A DNA stretch of 64,000 bases from Flavobacterium algicola (lineage in GTDB: Bacteria; Bacteroidota; Bacteroidia; Flavobacteriales; Flavobacteriaceae): NCBI RefSeq assembly GCF_022399565.1, contig NZ_JAJTUT010000001.1:1043336-1107335 (forward strand), read 5' to 3'. Positions 16,091 to 24,567 of the stretch are shown in pieces (position 1 is the stretch's first letter; every line of letters begins with the position of its first letter). A program made the position numbers and the translations under genes. Under the pieces are notes generated by a model that searched no databases, had not been told where the DNA came from, and saw only the letters and a list, made by a program, of their open reading frames with translations.

Positions 16091-16807
16091 ATGGAAAACA
16101 CACTCAAAATACAAATATGGTCAGATGTAATGTGTCCATATTGCTACATAGGAAAACGACGAATTGAAAATGCACTAGAACAATTTGGTCACAAAGATGC
16201 AATAGAAGTAGAATGGAAAAGCTTTCAGTTGGATGCTAGTTTTGTAGCATCGCCAGAAGATAACATCTACGACCATCTAGCTGAGAAATATCGAAAAGAT
16301 AAGGATTGGGCTATCGAGATGGTACAAAGCATGACAGATAACGCAAAAAATACTGGGTTGGAATTTAATTTCGATAAAGCAATTTTAGCTAATTCGCACA
16401 AAGCACACCGTTTACTTCACTTAGCCAAAAAACATAATTTAGGAGATCCTTTAAAGGAATTACTTTTCAAAGCTTATATGACAGATGGTAAAGATGTTGA
16501 TGACATCCCGACGTTGATAGCTCTAGGACAAGAAGTAGGATTAGAAAAAGACGCTATTGAAGAAGTTTTAAATTCGAATGCATACGCTGAAGAAGTGCAA
16601 AATGATATCGCTATGGCGCAACAAATCGGAGTACAAGGGGTTCCTTTCTTTGTATTCGATAATAAATACGCTGTTTCTGGTGCGCAGCATGTTGAGACAT
16701 TTGTTCAAACTTTGGAGAAAGTATGGGAAGAAGGAAGTTTTGCACCCAAACTTACACTTTTGAATAATGAAGAAGGTGACAGTTGCGGAATTGATGGTTG
16801 TAATTAA
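16091..16807 (+). CDS. DsbA-family thiol oxidoreductase, FrnE-like
   Basis: The 238-aa cytoplasmic protein (no signal peptide) begins with a thioredoxin-fold strand leading to SDVMCPYCYIGK, giving the CPYC active site at about residues 15-18. Conserved features include the helical insertion with NSHKAHRLLHLAKK (about 101-114) and the cis-Pro loop GVQGVPFFVFD (about 179-189). FrnE-like DsbA proteins are linked to disulfide handling and oxidative stress, and some relatives are 2-hydroxychromene-2-carboxylate isomerases. An extra C-terminal cysteine pair (CGIDGC) is notable. The ATG follows a TACATTTG box by 22 nt. Confidence 0.85.
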   Translation: MENTLKIQIWSDVMCPYCYIGKRRIENALEQFGHKDAIEVEWKSFQLDASFVASPEDNIYDHLAEKYRKDKDWAIEMVQSMTDNAKNTGLEFNFDKAILANSHKAHRLLHLAKKHNLGDPLKELLFKAYMTDGKDVDDIPTLIALGQEVGLEKDAIEEVLNSNAYAEEVQNDIAMAQQIGVQGVPFFVFDNKYAVSGAQHVETFVQTLEKVWEEGSFAPKLTLLNNEEGDSCGIDGCN

Positions 16808-16889
16808 TTTAATAATTCCACCAAAATCAGTTTGAGATCGATAGTAGAAGCGAATTAAAAGGAGTAATCATACTATTATCACTACAATC

Positions 16890-16927
16890 AAAATGCCCAA
16901 ATGACTTAACGTCGTTTGGGCATTTTT
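16890..16927. terminator. bidirectional terminator between convergent genes
   Basis: A 16-bp stem (16890-16905 and 16911-16926) with one wobble pair and a 5-nt loop. A-rich and T-rich flanks lie on both sides. It separates the DsbA-like gene and pth, which converge here. Confidence 0.8.
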
Positions 16928-16958
16928 AATTTAAAAGTACACGTATAAGTGTATAATA

Positions 16959-17585
16959 TTATTTACCGTTATAACTCGTCATTGTAAGTTCTAGTCCGGC
17001 TGTTCCAAATGATTTGATAATCTCTGCTCCCATTTCATATCTTTCCGTTAGTAGCGATTCTTCTTCTGCCGTCCACTCACCTAGGACATAATCGATTTGC
17101 TTCCCTTTTTTAAACTCATCGCTAATACCGAAACGAAAACGCGTATATACATTTGAATTTAATTCGAAATTAATATTTTTCAAGCCATTATGACCACCGT
17201 CACTCCCTTTTGGCTTAATTCTTATTTTTCCGAAAGCAAGATTTAAGTCATCAGTTATAACGAAAAGATTTTCGACCGGAATATTTTCTTTATCCAACCA
17301 GTATTTTACGGCTTTTCCGCTCAAATTCATATAGGTATTGGGCTTTAAAAGTAAAAATGTCCTTCCTTTAAATCTGTATTCGGCCATTGTTCCCAATTTT
17401 ACAGTTTCAAATGAAACTCCCTCTTTTCTAGCCAAGAAATCAACTATTTTAAAACCTATATTGTGACGTGTATTAACATATTCTGCACCAATATTTCCTA
17501 ATCCTACTATTAAAAATTTCTTCATATCCTCGGTTTTGTCCTCTATGGCTGTAGATGAAAACAATTGTTGTATCCATTTTATCAT
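16959..17585 (-). CDS. pth: peptidyl-tRNA hydrolase
   Basis: Pth frees tRNA from stalled peptidyl-tRNA. The core starts KKFLIVGLGNIGAEYVNTRHNIGF (about residues 22-45), containing the catalytic His of the TRHNxG motif. LLLKPNTYMNLSG, ITDDLNLAFGKIRIKPKG and the DGGHNGLKNI loop are all present. The long form is 208 aa with a 20-residue N-terminal extension. A TATTTTTG box at 17597-17590 ends only 5 nt before that ATG, so the mRNA would be leaderless or translation would start at the ATG at 17525, which gives 188 aa and the usual N-terminus. The start is therefore uncertain, the family is not. Confidence 0.95.
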   Translation of the reverse strand: MIKWIQQLFSSTAIEDKTEDMKKFLIVGLGNIGAEYVNTRHNIGFKIVDFLARKEGVSFETVKLGTMAEYRFKGRTFLLLKPNTYMNLSGKAVKYWLDKENIPVENLFVITDDLNLAFGKIRIKPKGSDGGHNGLKNINFELNSNVYTRFRFGISDEFKKGKQIDYVLGEWTAEEESLLTERYEMGAEIIKSFGTAGLELTMTSYNGK

Positions 17586-17824
17586 GATGCAAAAATAAGG
17601 GTATTTGTTTAAAAAAAGAATTAAATATACTATTCCATTTCTTTCCTAATAAAAGAAATCACATTTCTGTATTTACTTAGTATTCTCGAAATAGTGCATA
17701 AAGCTAATTAGCACTGGATACCTCTTAACTCTGAAGATGTAATAGAAATAAAAAATCCCTTTACAATTGATTACTCAAATGCAAAAGGATTTATTCATTC
17801 GATAAAAATTATTTTCTAAAAATT

Positions 17825-18619
17825 TTAAGCTTCGTTTGAAGGCTTGCCAATTGTTGCTAAGATACCACCATCAACATAAACGATATGACCGTTTACAAAA
17901 TTACTAGCATTTGAACTCAAGAAAATTGCCGCACCCTGCAAGTCATCTGGATCTCCCCAACGATTTGCTGGCGTTCTTCCTAAGATAAATTCATTAAATG
18001 GGTGTCCATCTACACGAATAGGTGCCGTTTGAGTTGTAGCAAAATACCCAGGACCGATTCCGTTTACCTGAATGTTATGTTTTGCCCATTCTGTAGCCAT
18101 GTTTTTGGTCAACATTTTTAGTCCACCTTTTGCAGCTGCATAAGCTCCAACCGTACTTCGACCCAATTCACTCATCATTGAGCAAATATTAATAATCTTA
18201 CCTTGCTTGCGAGCGATCATCCCCTTTACAACATGTTTTGACATGATAAAAGGACTAATCAAATCTACTTTGATCACTTCTTCAAAATCGGCTACTTCCA
18301 TATCTTCTAGCGGAATCCTTTTAATAATTCCGGCATTGTTTACCAAAATATCAATAGGACCAACTTCTTTTTCGATTGCGGCTATATTTTTTATGACTTG
18401 ATCTTCATTAGTAACATCAAAAAGATAACCGTGCGCTTTAATTCCTGCTGCTTTGTAGGCAGCTACAGCAGAGTCTAGTTTTTCCTGAGACGAGGCACCG
18501 TTTATAACCAATGTAGCACCTGCGTTTCCTATTCCCATGGCCATTGCTTGCCCTAGTCCATGAGTACCACCAGTAATTAAAGCTACTTTACCCGTTAAAT
18601 CAAATAATTGAATTGACAT
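17825..18619 (-). CDS. kduD: 2-dehydro-3-deoxy-D-gluconate 5-dehydrogenase (KduD-like SDR)
   Basis: The 264-aa classical short-chain dehydrogenase has TGGTHGLGQAMA (about residues 16-27) for NAD binding, NNAGI, the catalytic Ser (CSMMSE) and YAAAKGG (about 159-165). The C-terminal region GPGYFATTQTAP is typical of KduD/gluconate 5-dehydrogenases. In pectin and hexuronate breakdown KduD reduces 2,5-diketo-3-deoxygluconate to 2-keto-3-deoxygluconate. Its pairing with kduI, 19 bp upstream in the same operon, supports the specific role. Alone, an SDR of this type could be gluconate 5-dehydrogenase. Confidence 0.88.
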   Translation of the reverse strand: MSIQLFDLTGKVALITGGTHGLGQAMAMGIGNAGATLVINGASSQEKLDSAVAAYKAAGIKAHGYLFDVTNEDQVIKNIAAIEKEVGPIDILVNNAGIIKRIPLEDMEVADFEEVIKVDLISPFIMSKHVVKGMIARKQGKIINICSMMSELGRSTVGAYAAAKGGLKMLTKNMATEWAKHNIQVNGIGPGYFATTQTAPIRVDGHPFNEFILGRTPANRWGDPDDLQGAAIFLSSNASNFVNGHIVYVDGGILATIGKPSNEA

Positions 18620-18638
18620 ACTATTTCTTTATTAAAAA

Positions 18639-19481
18639 TTATCTTAAATCGGTGATGTTACAAAAATCCATGTCACCGTAATCTAAATTTTCCCCAGCCA
18701 TTCCCCAAATAAAAGAGTAATTACTCGTTCCAGAACCAGAGTGAATAGACCATGGTGGCGAAATCACAGCTTGATTGTTCCCCATCCAGATATGTCTTGT
18801 TTCGTCTGGCTGTCCCATGAAGTGGCAAACCGCTTGATTCTCTGGAATTTCAAAATAGAAATAAACTTCCATTCTACGGTCGTGTACGTGAGCAGGCATT
18901 GTATTCCACACACTACCAGAGTGTAAAGATGTCATCCCCATCTGCAATTGACAAACATCAACTACACTGTTTACAATATATTTACGAAGTGTACGTCTGT
19001 TTGCTGTTTCAGGAGCTCCCAATTCAACAACTTCAACATCATCAATTCCGATTTTCTTTACAGGATAAGCTTTATGAGCGGGAGTTGAGTTAATATAAAA
19101 TAAAGCTGGATTTGCAGCATCGCTACTAGCAAAACTTACTTTCTCGTTTCCCTGACCCACATAAAGTGCTTCTTTATGATCCAATTTATAGGCTTCACCG
19201 TTTACGGTAACAGTACCTTGTCCTCCTACATTTATAATTCCAAGTTCTCTACGTTCTAAGAAATAGCTCGCTTTCAATTGATCTATACTTTCTAATTCAA
19301 CCGTTTCAGATACAGGTTTAACACCTCCAGCAATATAACGATCGTAATGAGAATACACCAAACTAACTTTATTGTCAACAAATAGATTTTCGATCAAAAA
19401 CTCTTTGCGTAATCTAGTTGTATCATAAGACTTTACATCTTGAGGAGCAGCTGCATAACGAGATTCATATTTATTTTCCAT
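18639..19481 (-). CDS. kduI: 5-dehydro-4-deoxy-D-glucuronate isomerase
   Basis: The 280-aa cupin matches KduI over its full length: an N-terminal ESRYAAAPQDVKSYDTTRLR block, then the zinc-site cupin with MPAHVHDRRMEVYFYFE (two His and Glu) and SPPWSIHSGSG (third His), ending in GDMDFCNITDLR as in the family. It isomerises 4-deoxy-L-threo-5-hexosulose uronate, from unsaturated uronides of pectin lyase products, to 2,5-diketo-3-deoxygluconate. It is first in the kduI-kduD operon. An operator-like palindrome lies 44 bp upstream of its ATG. Confidence 0.95.
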   Translation of the reverse strand: MENKYESRYAAAPQDVKSYDTTRLRKEFLIENLFVDNKVSLVYSHYDRYIAGGVKPVSETVELESIDQLKASYFLERRELGIINVGGQGTVTVNGEAYKLDHKEALYVGQGNEKVSFASSDAANPALFYINSTPAHKAYPVKKIGIDDVEVVELGAPETANRRTLRKYIVNSVVDVCQLQMGMTSLHSGSVWNTMPAHVHDRRMEVYFYFEIPENQAVCHFMGQPDETRHIWMGNNQAVISPPWSIHSGSGTSNYSFIWGMAGENLDYGDMDFCNITDLR

Positions 19482-19524
19482 AATACTATTTTAAAAATTT
19501 TGATAAATATACAAATAATATTTA

Positions 19525-19546
19525 AAAATACAATCGATTGTATTTT
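19525..19546. promoter_or_regulatory. LacI-type operator palindrome upstream of kduI
   Basis: A perfect 22-bp palindrome with centre CAATCGATTG and A/T-rich arms, located between kduI (minus) and the LacI-type regulator gene (plus). The same sequence (20 bp) recurs before the transporter at 20938. LacI-family sites typically have a central CG in a palindrome, as here. The remaining 327-bp gap also holds a TACCTTTG -7 box (19791-19798) for the regulator gene. Confidence 0.85.
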
Positions 19547-19808
19547 GTTTTTTAATAGTTACATTTGGCTCGAAGAGAGAACGGGCAAACTTCTCATTAA
19601 CGCAAATTTAGGCGTAACCCAACATAATCCTGAAAAACCGGAATGGGTCAAGCTAATAGTTCTCACTTTAATGAGCATTGTAAAAAAGCAACTTAAAAAA
19701 AAGCTTCACTCCTATCCTTTAGTAAAAATAGATACAATGGTAAAACGACGTCTCAAAGAGAGATGGCATTATATTTTTGAAATAAACACTTACCTTTGAG
19801 CGCAATAA

Positions 19809-20837
19809 ATGAAGATGAAAAACAACAATGTAACCATTCATGATATTTCTAAAGCTTTAGAAATTGACAGTTCCACAGTTTCAAGAGCACTCAACAATAG
19901 TCCGAGAGTATCTCAAAAAACAAAAGATAAAATTATAAGCAAAGCAAATGAGTTGGGTTACCAACGCAACAGTTTGGCATCAAAATTAAGAACCAACAAG
20001 ACGCATTCTATTGGGGTAATTGTTCCTAGAATTTCACGTCATTTTTTCTCCTCTGCCATCGCAGGAATAGAAGAAACTGCTTATGACGCAGGTTATGACG
20101 TAATTATTTGCCAGTCTCTTGACGATTATGAAAGAGAGAAAAAGTTAATGAATACCATGTTATCTAATAGAGTCGACGGTGTTTTGATTTCAATATCGAT
20201 GAAAACTACGGAACATGACCACTTTAAAGAATATCAAAAACAAGGATTACCAATCCTTTTCTTTGATAGGCCTTGCGCACTTGCAAACAGTACCAATGTA
20301 ATTATTGACGATTTTAAAATAGGTAAAGAAGTTACCGAACATTTAATAGAACAAGGTTGCAAAGACATTGTTCACTTTTCTGGACCGCAAACTTCACAAT
20401 TATACCAACAAAGAACCAAGGGATTTAAAGCGGCATTGGAAAAACACCAACTTCCCTTTCGAGAAGAATATGTATTTGAATCTTCTTTAATGAAAGAGGA
20501 CGGAATTGAGATGGCTAAAAAAATACTTGCACTACCGAAGGTTGATGGTGTGGTATCCTCAAATGATACTTCTGCCATCAGTGCCATGCAACATTTAAAA
20601 GAAAACGGAATCCGTATTCCGCAAGATATCGCGTTTGTAGGTTTTAGTAATGAACCTGTGTCTGCCGTTTTTGAACCTTCACTCACAACTGTAAAACAAC
20701 CTGACTTTGAAATGGGAAAAATAGCGGCAAGTTTACTTTTCGAACAAATTAAATCAGAAGGCAACCTGAGAATAAATCAAACAAAAATTCTAGAACCCGA
20801 ATTGATCATTAGAAATTCATCTAGGAAAAAATCATAA
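19809..20837 (+). CDS. LacI-family transcriptional regulator of the hexuronate genes
   Basis: The 342-aa protein has the N-terminal LacI helix-turn-helix (VTIHDISKALEIDSSTVSRALNNSPRVSQKTKDKI, about residues 8-42) and hinge, followed by a periplasmic-binding-like effector domain (IGVIVPRISRHFFSSAIAGIEE onward). The ending IKSEGNLRINQTKILEPELIIRNSS is typical. It lies between kduI-kduD and the transporter, with matching palindromes at both promoters, so it most likely represses both until a uronate intermediate appears. The effector is not known from sequence. Two ATGs (19809, 19815) are possible starts. Confidence 0.92.
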   Translation: MKMKNNNVTIHDISKALEIDSSTVSRALNNSPRVSQKTKDKIISKANELGYQRNSLASKLRTNKTHSIGVIVPRISRHFFSSAIAGIEETAYDAGYDVIICQSLDDYEREKKLMNTMLSNRVDGVLISISMKTTEHDHFKEYQKQGLPILFFDRPCALANSTNVIIDDFKIGKEVTEHLIEQGCKDIVHFSGPQTSQLYQQRTKGFKAALEKHQLPFREEYVFESSLMKEDGIEMAKKILALPKVDGVVSSNDTSAISAMQHLKENGIRIPQDIAFVGFSNEPVSAVFEPSLTTVKQPDFEMGKIAASLLFEQIKSEGNLRINQTKILEPELIIRNSSRKKS

Positions 20838-20876
20838 TTATCTATCTTGAAATTTAACTATTAATTCTTTCTTTAA

Positions 20877-20896
20877 AAATACAATCGATTGTATTT
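20877..20896. promoter_or_regulatory. LacI-type operator palindrome upstream of exuT-like gene
   Basis: A perfect 20-bp palindrome identical in its central 20 bases to the site at 19525-19546. It lies 41 bp before the ATG of the transporter and overlaps the likely promoter. Two identical palindromes this long around one regulator are very unlikely by chance. Confidence 0.85.
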
Positions 20897-20937
20897 ATTT
20901 TATATATTTACAAAAATTAACCATTTAAAACCACCAA

Positions 20938-22239
20938 ATGAATGTAATAAAAGCCAAAATAGGCAACTACCGCTTCCGTATTCTAGCTTTATTATTGTTT
21001 GCCACCACTATCAATTACTTTGACCGAAGTATTATTGGTGTAATGGCACCGACTCTACAAAAATTATTTAATTGGTCGAATAATGATTATGCCAACATTC
21101 TTATAAGTTTTCAAGCCGCCTATGCAATTGGTATGCTTACTATGGGTGGGATCATTGACCGTTTGGGAACAAAAATAGGATATACCGTTTCTATTGGAAT
21201 CTGGAGTGCCTTCGGAATGCTGCATGCCCTTGTTACTCCTGCTTTTAGTATCATCGGTTTTAGTTTGGCTCGTTTTGGTCTTGGTTTTGGAGAAGCAGGT
21301 AACTTTCCTGCAGCCATTAAAACAGTTGCCGAATGGTTTCCTAAAAAAGAGCGTGCTTATGCTACCGGAATTTTTAATGCTGCAACAAGTCTTGGAGCTA
21401 TCGCTGCACCATTTGTTGTGGGTTGGATCGTTGAAGAAGACGGTACCAACTGGCAAATTCCCTTTTTGATCACTGGAGCATTGAGCACCATATGGATCAT
21501 AATATGGCTTTCGACTTATAAAAAACCCGAAGTACATCCAAAAGTTTCCCCAGAAGAATTAGCACACATTAATAGTGACTCTGAGGTTGAAACAGATACT
21601 GTAAAAATACCATGGATTAAAATCATAAAAAAACGCCAAGCTTGGGCATTTGCAATCGCAAAAACAACTGATGCTGTTTGGTGGTTTTACTTATTCTGGG
21701 GTGCGAAATTCTTATCTGATACTTTCGACTTGAAATTAAAAGACATTGGACTTCCATTTTTCATTATGTATTTTATGGCCGATATCGGAAGTATTTTTGG
21801 AGGATATCTATCTGGATACTTCATAAACAAAGGATGGTCGATCAATAAATCTAGAAAAGTAACACTATTACTATGCGCTTTATTAATTCTTCCTGTAAGC
21901 TATGTTGCCTTTGCAGAGAATAAATGGGTAGCCGTATTTTTAATCGGTATCGGAGCCGCTGGACATCAAGCATGGTCAGCAAACATATTTACCTTAGTAC
22001 CTGATGTCTTTCCGAAAAAAGCAATCGCAACTATCATCGGCTTAGGTGGAATGGTAGGAGCAGTTGCCTCGATCATAAGTAATAAAATTCTAGGAAGCTT
22101 ACTAGACAATGCAGACAACACTGCTTATTTTTGGGCATTCTTGGTAGCAGGTTCTTGTTATTTAGTTGTTTTAGGATTTATTCAGTTGTTAATGCCAAGC
22201 ATGACACCATTAAATGATGACCTACAAGAAATAAGATAA
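20938..22239 (+). CDS. exuT: hexuronate transporter, MFS anion:cation symporter family (ExuT-like)
   Basis: The 433-aa protein has about 12 membrane segments and the hallmarks of the ACS subfamily: NYFDRSIIGVMAPTLQK in TM1, GLGFGEAGNFPAAIKTVAEWFPKKERAYATGIFNA around TM4-5, and a second-half WSANIFTLVPDVFPKKAIATIIGLGGMVG. These match ExuT-type galacturonate/glucuronate transporters. The neighbouring kduI/kduD and shared operator support uptake of uronates or unsaturated uronides across the inner membrane. Exact substrate is not determined. Confidence 0.88.
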   Translation: MNVIKAKIGNYRFRILALLLFATTINYFDRSIIGVMAPTLQKLFNWSNNDYANILISFQAAYAIGMLTMGGIIDRLGTKIGYTVSIGIWSAFGMLHALVTPAFSIIGFSLARFGLGFGEAGNFPAAIKTVAEWFPKKERAYATGIFNAATSLGAIAAPFVVGWIVEEDGTNWQIPFLITGALSTIWIIIWLSTYKKPEVHPKVSPEELAHINSDSEVETDTVKIPWIKIIKKRQAWAFAIAKTTDAVWWFYLFWGAKFLSDTFDLKLKDIGLPFFIMYFMADIGSIFGGYLSGYFINKGWSINKSRKVTLLLCALLILPVSYVAFAENKWVAVFLIGIGAAGHQAWSANIFTLVPDVFPKKAIATIIGLGGMVGAVASIISNKILGSLLDNADNTAYFWAFLVAGSCYLVVLGFIQLLMPSMTPLNDDLQEIR

Positions 22240-22266
22240 TTTAATTTAGTTTAGTTTTTTTTGAAG

Positions 22267-22300
22267 ATCCCCGAAGCTTAATTGATTCGGGGATTTTTTT
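22267..22300 (+). terminator. rho-independent terminator of exuT-like gene
   Basis: A 9-bp stem ATCCCCGAA with its complement (22267-22275 and 22286-22294), a 10-nt loop and seven T. It starts 27 bp after the stop codon. Confidence 0.88.
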
Positions 22301-22371
22301 GTTATCAAGGAATTAGATTCTTAGGTCGCTATAGCATTGAAGTGAAAGAGAATTAAGATAAAAGAAGAATC

Positions 22372-22396
22372 AACTGTTCGGTAATCCCGAACAGTT
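22372..22396. repeat. 10-bp inverted repeat in the gap before tRNA-Leu
   Basis: AACTGTTCGG (22372-22381) and its complement (22387-22396) flank a 5-nt spacer. No T-tract follows on the plus strand; on the minus strand a T/C-rich run follows. It could be an operator or a weak terminator. Otherwise the 22300-22480 gap holds nothing I can support. Confidence 0.4.
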
Positions 22397-22485
22397 CAAA
22401 AAGTCTACAAAAATTGATTATTATTAAGAATAAACAATAAGCGCAAAATTTGCACAAGCTCAATTAAAAAACAGCAATAAAAGCA

Positions 22486-22519
22486 AAAAGCCTCTTAATC
22501 ATACGATTAAGAGGCTTTT
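22486..22519 (-). terminator. terminator of tRNA-Leu transcript
   Basis: A perfect 15-bp stem (22486-22500 and 22505-22519) with a 4-nt loop, ending in TTTT on the minus strand. It lies 3 bp beyond the 3' end of the minus-strand tRNA. Confidence 0.85.
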
Positions 22520-22522
22520 AAG

Positions 22523-22602
22523 TACCCGGAGCCGGAGTCGAACCGGCACGGTTTCCCACAGGTGTTTGAGACCAGCGCGTCTACCAATTCCGCCATCCGG
22601 GC
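22523..22602 (-). tRNA. tRNA-Leu, anticodon CAA
   Basis: The minus strand folds as a tRNA: acceptor GCCCGGA with TCCGGGT (first pair G-U), D-arm GCG...CGC with GGTAGA, anticodon loop CTCAAAC giving anticodon CAA, T-arm GCCGG-TTCGACT-CCGGC and discriminator A. CCA is not encoded. The anticodon stem CTGGT/ACCTG has one T-T mismatch. The variable arm is about 11 nt, short for a leucine tRNA. Identity rests on the anticodon and arm pattern. Confidence 0.92.
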
Positions 22603-22820
22603 TTTAGCAGACATGAAATGACGACAGCCATTTCAACGCAATAAAGAACTGTAAGGTGGTAGCCTAACAGCTGTTTCTTTAACACGGTGCAAATGTATAA
22701 AAATTTTTATATTATTCTAGCAAAAAAACTAAAATTTTATCTTTCAGAGTTGATTATTTTTTCTAAATTTGCAACTCGTAAAAACAAGACACACTAACTA
22801 ACTACAAAACAACAATTTAA

Positions 22821-23762
22821 ATGTCACATACAGAACCGGAAGCTAAAATATTTGCTTGTTCACAAAGTGTCTATCTAGCAGAGAAGATCGCTGATAAATA
22901 TGGTATACCACTAGGAAAAATGACAATGTCTACCTATAGTGACGGAGAATTTCAGCCTTCTTACGAGGAGTCTATCAGAGGGTTACGTGTATTTATTGTA
23001 TGCTCTACTTTTCCAACTGCAGATAATTTAATGGAACTTTTACTGATGATCGACGCTGCAAAACGCGCATCAGCAAGACATATTACTGCCGTAATTCCTT
23101 ACTTCGGTTGGGCAAGACAAGACAGAAAAGACAAGCCAAGAGTGCCGATTGGAGCTAAATTAGTGGCTAAATTATTAGAAACTGCTGGAGCAACTCGCAT
23201 TATGACGATGGATCTACATGCAGATCAAATACAAGGATTTTTCGAAAAACCAGTAGATCACCTTTTCGCTTCTACTATTTTCTTACCTTATATAGAAAGT
23301 TTAAAATTAGACAACCTTATGATTGCATCACCAGATATGGGTGGTTCAAAAAGAGCTTACGCTTATTCTAAATTTTTGAGTTCTGAAGTAGTAATTTGCT
23401 ACAAGCAAAGAAAAGCTGCCAATGTGATTGCTACAATGGAATTGATTGGTGAAGTAAAAGGTAAAAATGTTATACTAGTAGATGACATGATCGATACTGG
23501 TGGAACACTTGCAAAAGCAGCCGATTTGATGATTGAAAAAGGTGCACTTAGCGTAAGAGCTATTTGTACGCATGCCATTTTATCTGGAGATGCTTACGAA
23601 AAGATAGAGAATTCTAAATTATTAGAATTAATCGTAACCGATTCTATACCATTAAAAAAAGCATCTAATAAAATAAGAGTCGTAAGTTGTGCACCATTAT
23701 TTGCAGAAGTAATGCACATGGTACAACACAACAACTCTATCAGCGGCAAATTCTTGATGTAG
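22821..23762 (+). CDS. prs: ribose-phosphate pyrophosphokinase
   Basis: The 313-aa protein makes PRPP from ribose 5-phosphate and ATP for nucleotide, His and Trp synthesis. Landmarks are YSDGEFQPSYEESIRG (about residues 39-54), the flexible-loop YFGWARQDRKDKPR (about 94-107), DLHADQIQGFF (about 134-144) and the PRPP-binding VILVDDMIDTGGTLAKAADLM (about 217-237). Length fits the class I enzyme. A TAAATTTG -7 box lies at 22764-22771, giving a leader of about 45 nt. rplY follows, probably in the same transcript. Confidence 0.97.
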   Translation: MSHTEPEAKIFACSQSVYLAEKIADKYGIPLGKMTMSTYSDGEFQPSYEESIRGLRVFIVCSTFPTADNLMELLLMIDAAKRASARHITAVIPYFGWARQDRKDKPRVPIGAKLVAKLLETAGATRIMTMDLHADQIQGFFEKPVDHLFASTIFLPYIESLKLDNLMIASPDMGGSKRAYAYSKFLSSEVVICYKQRKAANVIATMELIGEVKGKNVILVDDMIDTGGTLAKAADLMIEKGALSVRAICTHAILSGDAYEKIENSKLLELIVTDSIPLKKASNKIRVVSCAPLFAEVMHMVQHNNSISGKFLM

Positions 23763-23885
23763 ATTTTGACTGTTGGCATTTGGCCATTGGCAAAACCACT
23801 TCAACTACACAAACTGAATGCAAAAAGCTAAAGGCCAATAGCCAATAGCCCCAAAAAAGAATTATTAACAATTATATATATTACA
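23763..23885. repeat. inverted TTGGC-rich spacer between prs and rplY
   Basis: The 123-bp spacer contains TTTGGCCATTGGCAAAA and, about 40 bp later, AAAGGCCAATAGCCAATAGCC, which can pair as an imperfect hairpin (GGCCATTGGC with GCCAATAGCC-type arms). Such TTGGC/GCCAA units look like a short dispersed repeat. No ORF is present. Confidence 0.4.
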
Positions 23886-24500
23886 ATGAAGTCGATTACA
23901 ATTAAAGGATCAGAAAGAGAAAGCGTGGGAAAAGTGTCAACTAAAGCCTTACGTAATGCTGGAGCGGTTCCTTGCGTTTTATACGGAGGAGATCAACCAG
24001 TGCACTTTTCAGCAGAAGAAAAAGCATTTAAATCTTTGGTTTACACTCCAAACGCACACACAGTTGTGATCGAATTGGGTAACGGAAAGTCATTTACTGC
24101 TATCATGCAAGACATCCAAGTACACCCAGTTTCTGAGAAAATTCTTCACCTTGATTTCTTTCAAATCTTTGATGATAAAGAAATCACTATTGAAGTACCA
24201 GTTAAAATCATCGGTAACTCTAAAGGAGTTATGGCAGGTGGAGATTTACGTTTGAACAACCGTAAATTAAAAGTAAAAGCGTTACCTGCAAATCTTCCTG
24301 ATTTTGTTGAGGCTGACATTACTCCACTTAACATGGGTAACAAATTATACGTTACTCAAGTTCCTACTCCAGACTTTAAAATCATGCACCCAGATAACAC
24401 TGTTATCTGTCAAGTGAAGATTTCTCGTGCTGCGATGAAAGCGGCTCAAGAAGCAGCAAAACTTGCAAAAGGAGCTCCTGCAAAAGGAAAGAAAAAATAA
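23886..24500 (+). CDS. rplY: 50S ribosomal protein L25 (CTC form)
   Basis: The 204-aa protein has the N-terminal L25 domain that binds 5S rRNA ([33 protein letters not shown]; later [25 protein letters not shown]) and the C-terminal beta domain of the longer TL5/CTC type ([35 protein letters not shown]). The tail is basic and Ala/Lys-rich ([13 protein letters not shown]), common in Bacteroidota. prs-rplY order is also frequent in other phyla. A strong terminator follows. Confidence 0.96.
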   Translation: MKSITIKGSERESVGKVSTKALRNAGAVPCVLYGGDQPVHFSAEEKAFKSLVYTPNAHTVVIELGNGKSFTAIMQDIQVHPVSEKILHLDFFQIFDDKEITIEVPVKIIGNSKGVMAGGDLRLNNRKLKVKALPANLPDFVEADITPLNMGNKLYVTQVPTPDFKIMHPDNTVICQVKISRAAMKAAQEAAKLAKGAPAKGKKK

Positions 24501-24523
24501 TATTTTTTCAAAACATACAATTC

Positions 24524-24555
24524 AAAAAGACTGTCCAAAAGACAGTCTTTTTTTT
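24524..24555 (+). terminator. terminator after rplY
   Basis: A 12-bp stem AAAAAGACTGTC with its complement (24524-24535 and 24541-24552), a 5-nt loop and a long T-run. The T-run leads directly into TACTTTTG (24556-24563), a -7 box for bioF. Confidence 0.88.
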
Positions 24556-24563
24556 TACTTTTG
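24556..24563 (+). promoter_or_regulatory. -7 box of bioF, giving an almost leaderless transcript
   Basis: TACTTTTG fits TANNTTTG, and the bioF ATG starts at 24568, only 4 nt later. Transcription would begin at or next to the start codon. No -33 element is obvious because the terminator stem occupies that place. Confidence 0.4.
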
Positions 24564-24567
24564 AATT

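Noticed and set aside
15932..16114. 60-codon minus-strand ORF before the DsbA-like gene
   Set aside because: It overlaps the promoter and first codons of a well-supported gene and has no ribosome-binding site or motif.
19440..19799. 119-codon plus-strand ORF between kduI and the LacI-type gene
   Set aside because: It runs through the kduI start, the operator palindrome and the regulator's promoter, so it is not a gene.
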